Below, in pieces: positions 6,866-13,529 of a stretch of DNA of 13,529 bases. The stretch lies in assembly GCA_036340635.1 (NCBI GenBank), contig JAYYYF010000007.1:1-13529 (forward strand), written 5' to 3'. The stretch comes from GCA-002728855 sp036340635. Lineage in GTDB: Bacteria > Bacteroidota > Bacteroidia > Flavobacteriales > Flavobacteriaceae. Each line of letters begins with the position of its first letter. Position 1 is the stretch's first letter. The notes beneath the pieces are model-generated. The model was not told the origin of the DNA, made no database searches, and was given only the letters and a program-made list of their open reading frames with translations. Both the position numbers and the translations under genes were made by a program.

Positions 6866-7874
6866 AAGTTTTAAGTTAAATGGAGTTTCTCATAATGAGC
6901 AATCTCTTTTAAAAAAAATAACTTCAAATAGAGACCTTTTATTTTTAAAGAGTTTGATTGCGTCATGGTTTAATACAAATAATTACTTGGAAGTTAAAAC
7001 CTCAGGCTCTACCGGAAATCCTAAAAAAATAAAAATCCCAAAAGTAGATTTTATTGAATCTTGCTTACTGACCAAAAAAACATTTGATCTCAATGAAAAA
7101 AGCAGAGTAATTAATTGTTTGCCTGTGGACTATATAGCTGGGAAAATGATGTTCATCAGGGCTTTAGTCTTAGGCTTAGATATTTATACTTTCCCAATTA
7201 AATCTAAACCTATTAATAAAATAAAAAGTAATTATGATCTAATTGCAATGACGCCATTGCAATTGGCAAATTCAATTAATAAAATTGAAAGAATAAAAAA
7301 TGTAATTGTCGGAGGAGGTCCTGTCCAAAATAATTTAAAAAGAAAAATCCTAAGTCTTAAAAATAGAATATTTGAAACTTATGGAATGACAGAATCATTA
7401 ACTCATGTAGCAATTAAAAATTTAACTAATAATGAAAAAAACTTTCATGCGCTGGAAGGGATAACATTTGCAAAAAAATCAGGATGTCTATTAGTTAATA
7501 CTCCTCATTTATCCATAAAAAAAATTCAGACCAATGATGAAATTAATCTACTTTCCAAAACGGAGTTTAGCTGGTTGGGGCGAAAGGATTTTATAATTAA
7601 TTCTGGGGGAGTAAAAATTAATCCAGAGGAATTAGAAAAAAAATTAAATGAAAGTTATGACCAAAATTTTATAATCAGCTCTATTGCAGATGAAAAATTA
7701 GGCCAAAAGCTTGTGATTGTTTTTGAAAAAAAAATTCCACCTGACTGGATTAAAAGTTTTGAAAAATTTGAAAAGATCTTAAGACCAAAAAAAGTATTCT
7801 GTTTAAATAAATTTTTATATGTAAACGGAAAAACTGATAGAAAATATGTAAAAGATTCTATCGAAAAATTATGA
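6846..7874 (+). CDS. menE: o-Succinylbenzoate-CoA ligase (MenE), compact form
   Basis: This adenylate-forming ligase activates o-succinylbenzoate with ATP and CoA to OSB-CoA. It is 342 residues, against about 450 in E. coli; the N-terminal subdomain is shortened, as is usual in Bacteroidota MenE. Motifs in order: phosphate-binding loop TSGSTGNPK (52-60), PVDYIAGKMMF (93-103), GGGPV (156-160), ETYGMTE (177-183), WLGRKDFIINSGGVKI (243-258) with the hinge, and C-terminal NGKTDR (327-332) with K329 at the catalytic lysine. The TGD motif ahead of the hinge is condensed to TNDEI (229-233). The start overlaps the menC stop by 20 bases, and no other early methionine is available. It closes the operon; no clear intrinsic terminator follows in the 62 bases before the next gene. 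Confidence 0.94.
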   Translation: MNQRIHKSFKLNGVSHNEQSLLKKITSNRDLLFLKSLIASWFNTNNYLEVKTSGSTGNPKKIKIPKVDFIESCLLTKKTFDLNEKSRVINCLPVDYIAGKMMFIRALVLGLDIYTFPIKSKPINKIKSNYDLIAMTPLQLANSINKIERIKNVIVGGGPVQNNLKRKILSLKNRIFETYGMTESLTHVAIKNLTNNEKNFHALEGITFAKKSGCLLVNTPHLSIKKIQTNDEINLLSKTEFSWLGRKDFIINSGGVKINPEELEKKLNESYDQNFIISSIADEKLGQKLVIVFEKKIPPDWIKSFEKFEKILRPKKVFCLNKFLYVNGKTDRKYVKDSIEKL

Positions 7875-7936
7875 AATTAAAACTCCTTCTTTTTATTAAA
7901 TTATTTATATTGTATGCTTAATTCAAAATATTTAAA

Positions 7937-8347
7937 ATGAAAAAATTATTTCTATTGCTATTATTAGTATCCTCTTTTACTTTTAGTCAGGACAAAAGTT
8001 CTTATCAGGAATTATTAGAAAAGAGTCCATTTAATAGCATGTACCCAGAATTTATGGCAGAGGAAGCCGCTGAGTACTTTGACGAGTTTAACATGTTGTT
8101 TTCTGATGCCAGCCCAATAGCACGCAAAGAAGCACGTCTTGTTGCTGTAGCTGTTTCTGCTGCTTTGAGGTGTGAGTATTGTATTGCTGCTCAAATTGAG
8201 TCTGCTAAGAATGAAGGTGCGACTGATGAAGAAATTAAAGCTGCAATTCAAATAGCTGGTGAAATTCAAAGATTTTCTACGTTACTCTATGGCAATGAGT
8301 TCAGCTGGGATCAATTTAATAAAATGATTGGAAGGGATAACGAATAA
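7937..8347 (+). CDS. Exported AhpD/carboxymuconolactone decarboxylase-like protein
   Basis: This 136-residue protein has an N-terminal signal peptide (hydrophobic residues 4-14, probable cleavage after SQ at 17-18), so it is predicted to work outside the cytoplasm, most likely in the periplasm. The mature part is an all-helical AhpD-like domain with a CxxC pair, C79 and C82 in RCEYCIAAQ. In mycobacterial AhpD the cysteines work with a histidine four residues after the second cysteine and a glutamate twelve before the first. Here those positions are Q86 and R67, so the classical proton relay is absent. A thiol-disulfide or peroxidase-type role is possible; decarboxylase activity is unlikely. 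The substrate is unknown. It lies 62 bases after menE and 25 before the next gene, with which it probably shares a transcript ending at the terminator at 8892-8924. A link to menaquinone is not shown. Confidence 0.75.
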   Translation: MKKLFLLLLLVSSFTFSQDKSSYQELLEKSPFNSMYPEFMAEEAAEYFDEFNMLFSDASPIARKEARLVAVAVSAALRCEYCIAAQIESAKNEGATDEEIKAAIQIAGEIQRFSTLLYGNEFSWDQFNKMIGRDNE

Positions 8348-8372
8348 TATATACTAACTTAAACATACAATT

Positions 8373-8873
8373 ATGAAAAAACTAATTTTAATTTTCGCTG
8401 TTATTTTTTCAGCATGTAATGCTCCTGTAGTAGAAGGAGTTGGATTTTTTGCACCTATGCCAGAAGAAAAGTTTATTGCTGGATCGGATGATATAACAAA
8501 CTTGTGGTCAGAATATATTGATGCACACAATGAGAGAGATATGGAAAAAATCATGTCTATGAATTCTGACTCGATCTTTATACAAGGACCTGACGGAAAC
8601 AGAATTTTTGGTAAAGAACAACATGAGCAAGCTTTAAGTGCTTGGTTTGAGGCTGAAAGCCCAAAATGGGATATTTATTGGGCCATGCCATATAAATCAA
8701 TTCCGAGTGGTGCTGATTGGTTCATTGTTGGTCATAGGGTTGAAACAAATGTTGATGGTGAAAAGGTGGTAAAAAATGCTATGATTGATGGAGAAGTGAA
8801 GGATGGAAAAATTTATAGATTTTTTGTTTATGAAGCATTAGTTCCAGAACCTCCAGCGGTAGAAGAGGAATAA
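8373..8873 (+). CDS. Lipoprotein with SnoaL/DUF4440-like (NTF2-fold) domain
   Basis: This 166-residue protein begins with a lipoprotein signal; the lipobox FSAC places lipidation at C15. Residues about 40-155 resemble the SnoaL-like/DUF4440 branch of the NTF2 fold: a first helix with WSEYIDAHNERDMEKIMSM, then a strand with DSIFIQGPDG, a short FGKEQ turn, a tryptophan-rich middle (WDIYWAMP) and a closing strand with DGKIYRFFVYEA. The fold forms a cone-shaped pocket used for small-molecule binding or isomerase or dehydratase chemistry; no catalytic residues can be named with confidence here. The C-terminus is a proline and glutamate tail (PEPPAVEEE). It follows the AhpD-like gene by 25 bases and is followed 18 bases later by a strong terminator, so the two are likely one transcript of exported proteins. 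Function unknown. Confidence 0.7.
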   Translation: MKKLILIFAVIFSACNAPVVEGVGFFAPMPEEKFIAGSDDITNLWSEYIDAHNERDMEKIMSMNSDSIFIQGPDGNRIFGKEQHEQALSAWFEAESPKWDIYWAMPYKSIPSGADWFIVGHRVETNVDGEKVVKNAMIDGEVKDGKIYRFFVYEALVPEPPAVEEE

Positions 8874-8891
8874 AAATCTCTTTAAACATAT

Positions 8892-8924
8892 AAAAAAGCG
8901 TCTTTTCTTGAGACGCTTTTTTTT
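8892..8924 (+). terminator. Intrinsic terminator after the NTF2-like lipoprotein gene
   Basis: GCGTCT (8898-8903) pairs with AGACGC (8911-8916) around a 7-base loop. Six A residues precede and eight T residues follow, and these extend the stem by A-T pairs. It starts 18 bases after the stop codon at 8873 and is the clearest terminator in the window. The A-tract on the left makes it look bidirectional, but no minus-strand gene ends here. Confidence 0.92.
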
Positions 8925-8936
8925 AACTAATTTTTG
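8908..8936 (+). promoter_or_regulatory. Putative promoter superimposed on the terminator
   Basis: TTG at 8908-8910, at the end of the terminator loop, lies 17 bases from TAATTTTTG at 8928-8936. The latter resembles TAnnTTTG with one extra base in the spacer. This is the only promoter-like arrangement between the terminator and the lipoprotein ATG at 8942, which leaves a leader of a few bases at most. Weak, consensus-based evidence. Confidence 0.3.
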
Positions 8937-8941
8937 AAAAA

Positions 8942-9649
8942 ATGAAAAATATTTTTTTTATCACAATAATTTCAATGTTCATTTCTTGCTCCCCAAAACA
9001 AGAAATTAAATTGACTAAACTTATAGGTTCTCCTCAATACAGTGATTCAGAACTAAAACTCAGTTCGGTAAGTGGAGAATATGATTTCTCTTTTGATATT
9101 ATAAATTATAATCTGGGTGAACAAACCGAGGATGCTATTGAAAACGGTTTGGCAAATTCTGCAAAAGGTCAACATATTCATTTCATTATAAATAATGATC
9201 CTTACTCAGCGCACTATGACTCCAATTTTTCTAAAAAACTTAAGGATGATAATAATGTGATACTTGCTTTTTTATCAAGATCTTATCATGAATCTGTTAA
9301 AAACGAAAAGGCCTATGTATTAACTCAAATATCTAATGACAAATCAAAAGAAATAGATTTAACAAAACAGTTTCTTTTTTATAGTAGACCAAAAGGAGTT
9401 TATAAAGGAGAGGATACCAAAAAACTCCTTTTGGATTTTTATCTAGTAAATACAGATATATCCCCAAATGGAAATAAAGTCAGATTGACTGTACAAGAAA
9501 AAGAATTTATAATTGATAGTTGGGCTCCATATTATCTTGAGGGTTTAGAAAAAGGTGAAGTTAATTTAAAGCTTGAGCTAATTGATGAAAAAAATAATTT
9601 GATCAAAACTGAATTTAATCCCTCTTATAGAAAGGTCATTTTAGAATAA
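8942..9649 (+). CDS. Uncharacterised lipoprotein with GQHIH motif
   Basis: This 235-residue protein has a lipoprotein signal with lipobox FISC, so C16 is the predicted lipidated residue and the protein is anchored to a membrane facing the periplasm or outside. The mature part looks rich in beta strands. The most distinctive stretch is residues about 70-125: NSAKGQHIHFIINNDPYSAHY followed by a hydrophobic strand and FLSRSYHES. The histidines and paired aromatic residues suggest a binding site, possibly for metal or ligand, but this is inference. I recall similar Flavobacteriia proteins under vague names such as phosphopeptide-binding protein, which I cannot verify and do not adopt. It lies between a strong terminator and a tRNA gene 7 bases after its stop, so it is a single-gene unit or shares a transcript with the tRNA. 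Confidence 0.75.
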   Translation: MKNIFFITIISMFISCSPKQEIKLTKLIGSPQYSDSELKLSSVSGEYDFSFDIINYNLGEQTEDAIENGLANSAKGQHIHFIINNDPYSAHYDSNFSKKLKDDNNVILAFLSRSYHESVKNEKAYVLTQISNDKSKEIDLTKQFLFYSRPKGVYKGEDTKKLLLDFYLVNTDISPNGNKVRLTVQEKEFIIDSWAPYYLEGLEKGEVNLKLELIDEKNNLIKTEFNPSYRKVILE

Positions 9650-9656
9650 TCCATTT

Positions 9657-12040
<2,384 letters not shown>

Positions 12041-12041
<1 letters not shown>

Positions 12042-13529
12042 TAGTATACGATTGATTTTGGCCTGAACTTTTTATTAACACCAAATCCATAATTTGGCTT
12101 TGAACCCATTATAAATTTTAATTCACCACCATTTGTGATCTGTTTGTGAGTAATGTAAGAATAGTCATGTTTTTTGCCGTTTAAAAAAACTGACTGAATA
12201 TAAATATTTTCATCACTATTGTTCACAGTTTTCACGGTAAACTTTTTTCTGCCTGGCACATCAATTTCCACATTATCAAAAAGAGGAGAACCAAAAATAT
12301 ATGCCCCATTTGATGGGTTTACTGGATAGAATCCAATTGATGAAAAAATATACCACGCAGACATTTGGCCACAATCCTCATTTCCTGAAAGCCCATCAGG
12401 TTGATCAGTGTAAAGTTTATTATTAATGTGTCTTACTTTATCAGCAATTTTATAAGGTTGCCCAGAAAATGCATACATGTAGGTAGTATGATGGCTGGGT
12501 TCATTTCCATGAGCATACTGCCCAATTAGTCCCGTTATGTCCATTGACGCTCCAATTTCCTGTTCTGAAGACATACTAAAAAGCTCATCAAGTTTTTCAT
12601 TAAATGCGTCATCACCTCCAAGTAATTCTATTAATCCTTCGGGGTCTTGAGGAACTAGCCATAAGTATTGCCATGCATTACCTTCGCAGTAATCATTTAC
12701 TCTATGTTGTGCTGAAATAGGATCAAATGGAGTTCTCCAAGATCCATCTGAAAGCTTCCCTCTCATGAATTTTGTTTCTTCGTCAAAATATTCTTTATAT
12801 AATTCTGATCTTTTTTTGAAATATTTATAGTCTTCATCTTTACCTAGTTTTTTTGCTAGTTGTGCAATTCCCCAATCACCAATGGCATATTCCATGTTGC
12901 TTGCGACAGATTCTACCATAAAATCGGCAGGAATATATCCGTACTGCATAAGTTCTTTTACTCCAGGCTCAAAATCTCCAGTAGCACTCGTTTTGGCAGC
13001 TTCATAAATCTTTTCAATATCAATATTGTCTAGGCCTTTAAGCGCAGCATCAACAACAACAGGTACTCCACTATAACCGGGCATTGTATTTGTTTCATTT
13101 CCTCTTAAGTGCCAAACAGGTAATTTGCCTTGATGTTCATATATTTTTACCATTGAATTAATAAAATCACTTGCTCTTTCAGGGTGTGTTATAGTATATA
13201 GAGGATGTGCTGCTCTGTAAGTATCCCATAGTGAAAATAGTGTATAATTTGTGAATGAATTATCTTTATATACAACCTTATTTGTTCCCCTATATTCGCC
13301 ATTAATATCATGATATAAATTAGGAGCAATCATTGTGTGATACATAGCAGTGTAAAAAATTCTTTTTTTCTTTAAATCATTTGTTTCAATTTTTATTTTA
13401 GAAAGCTCTTTTTCCCATTTTTCTTCAGCGTCTTTTTTTACTTTTTCAAAATCCCAACCCGGCATTTCAGTCATTAGGTTTTCTAATGCATTTTTTGTGC
13501 TGACAGTTGAAACTCCCATTTTGACATAA
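12041..13529 (-). CDS. GH92 family alpha-mannosidase, 5' end cut by window
   Basis: The C-terminal roughly 495 residues of a second GH92 alpha-mannosidase are present. The reading frame stays open to the window edge, and the codons before the apparent ATG at 13519 encode YVK, continuing the family motif KxGxS-type as KMGVSTVS. That methionine is therefore internal, and roughly 250 residues with any signal peptide lie outside. Visible motifs are SLWDTYRAAHPLYT, GNETNTMPG, YCEGNAWQYLW (around 12671-12694) with the general-acid glutamate, HGNEPSHH (around 12488-12511) and GNEDCGQMSAW (around 12353-12385). The subsite sequence NEPSHH differs from NQPIQH in the next gene, so the two enzymes are diverged paralogues and not a recent duplication. 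The stop overlaps the next start by one base (TAATG), implying coupled translation in one operon entering from the right. The substrate cannot be told from this window. Confidence 0.92.

Noticed and set aside
8015..8554. Minus-strand open frames (8015-8269 and 8354-8554) opposite the AhpD-like and NTF2-like genes
   Set aside because: Antisense shadows; the plus-strand frames have signal peptides and recognisable folds.
13517..13519. ATG at 13519 as the true start of the right-hand GH92 gene
   Set aside because: The frame stays open to the window edge with family-like residues before it, and the protein would lack the entire N-terminal domain of GH92; the methionine is internal.

Overview
This is AT-rich DNA (coding and non-coding alike) from a member of the Bacteroidota, most likely a marine or other free-living Flavobacteriia. 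The reasons are: the menaquinone gene order G-F-D-B-A-C-E with a very short MenE; signal peptides ending in forms such as FTFSQ; a lack of Shine-Dalgarno sequences; TAnnTTTG promoter-like boxes close to start codons; and paired GH92 alpha-mannosidases. No genus can be assigned from the sequence alone.

Layout. A small cold-shock protein gene (135-326) is followed by a 166-base gap and then a tightly packed menaquinone operon on the + strand (493-7874): menG/ubiE, menF, menD, menB, menA, menC, menE. Adjacent genes either overlap (4, 20 and 20 bases) or are separated by 15-28 bases, so this is almost certainly one transcript. Together the seven enzymes carry chorismate through isochorismate, SEPHCHC, OSB, OSB-CoA, DHNA-CoA and DHNA to demethylmenaquinone and menaquinone. 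Two steps have no gene here: MenH (SEPHCHC to SHCHC) and the DHNA-CoA thioesterase.

Downstream are two small genes for exported proteins, an AhpD/carboxymuconolactone-decarboxylase-like protein and an NTF2-fold lipoprotein. They end at a clear intrinsic terminator (8892-8924). Next come an uncharacterised lipoprotein with a GQHIH motif (8942-9649) and, 7 bases later, a tRNA-Pro(GGG) (9657-9731).

The minus strand from the right edge to 9735 carries two GH92 alpha-mannosidase genes that overlap by one base (TAATG). The upstream one is cut by the window edge. The pair looks like the tail of a mannoside or glycoprotein-glycan utilisation operon converging on the tRNA gene.

I see no CRISPR array, insertion sequence, phage gene or toxin-antitoxin module. 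Most of the window is ordinary core metabolism. The points that merit a second look are the altered active-site residues in the AhpD-like protein, the two different GH92 subsite motifs, the unexplained GQHIH lipoprotein, and the very compact terminator/promoter and tRNA/GH92 junctions.
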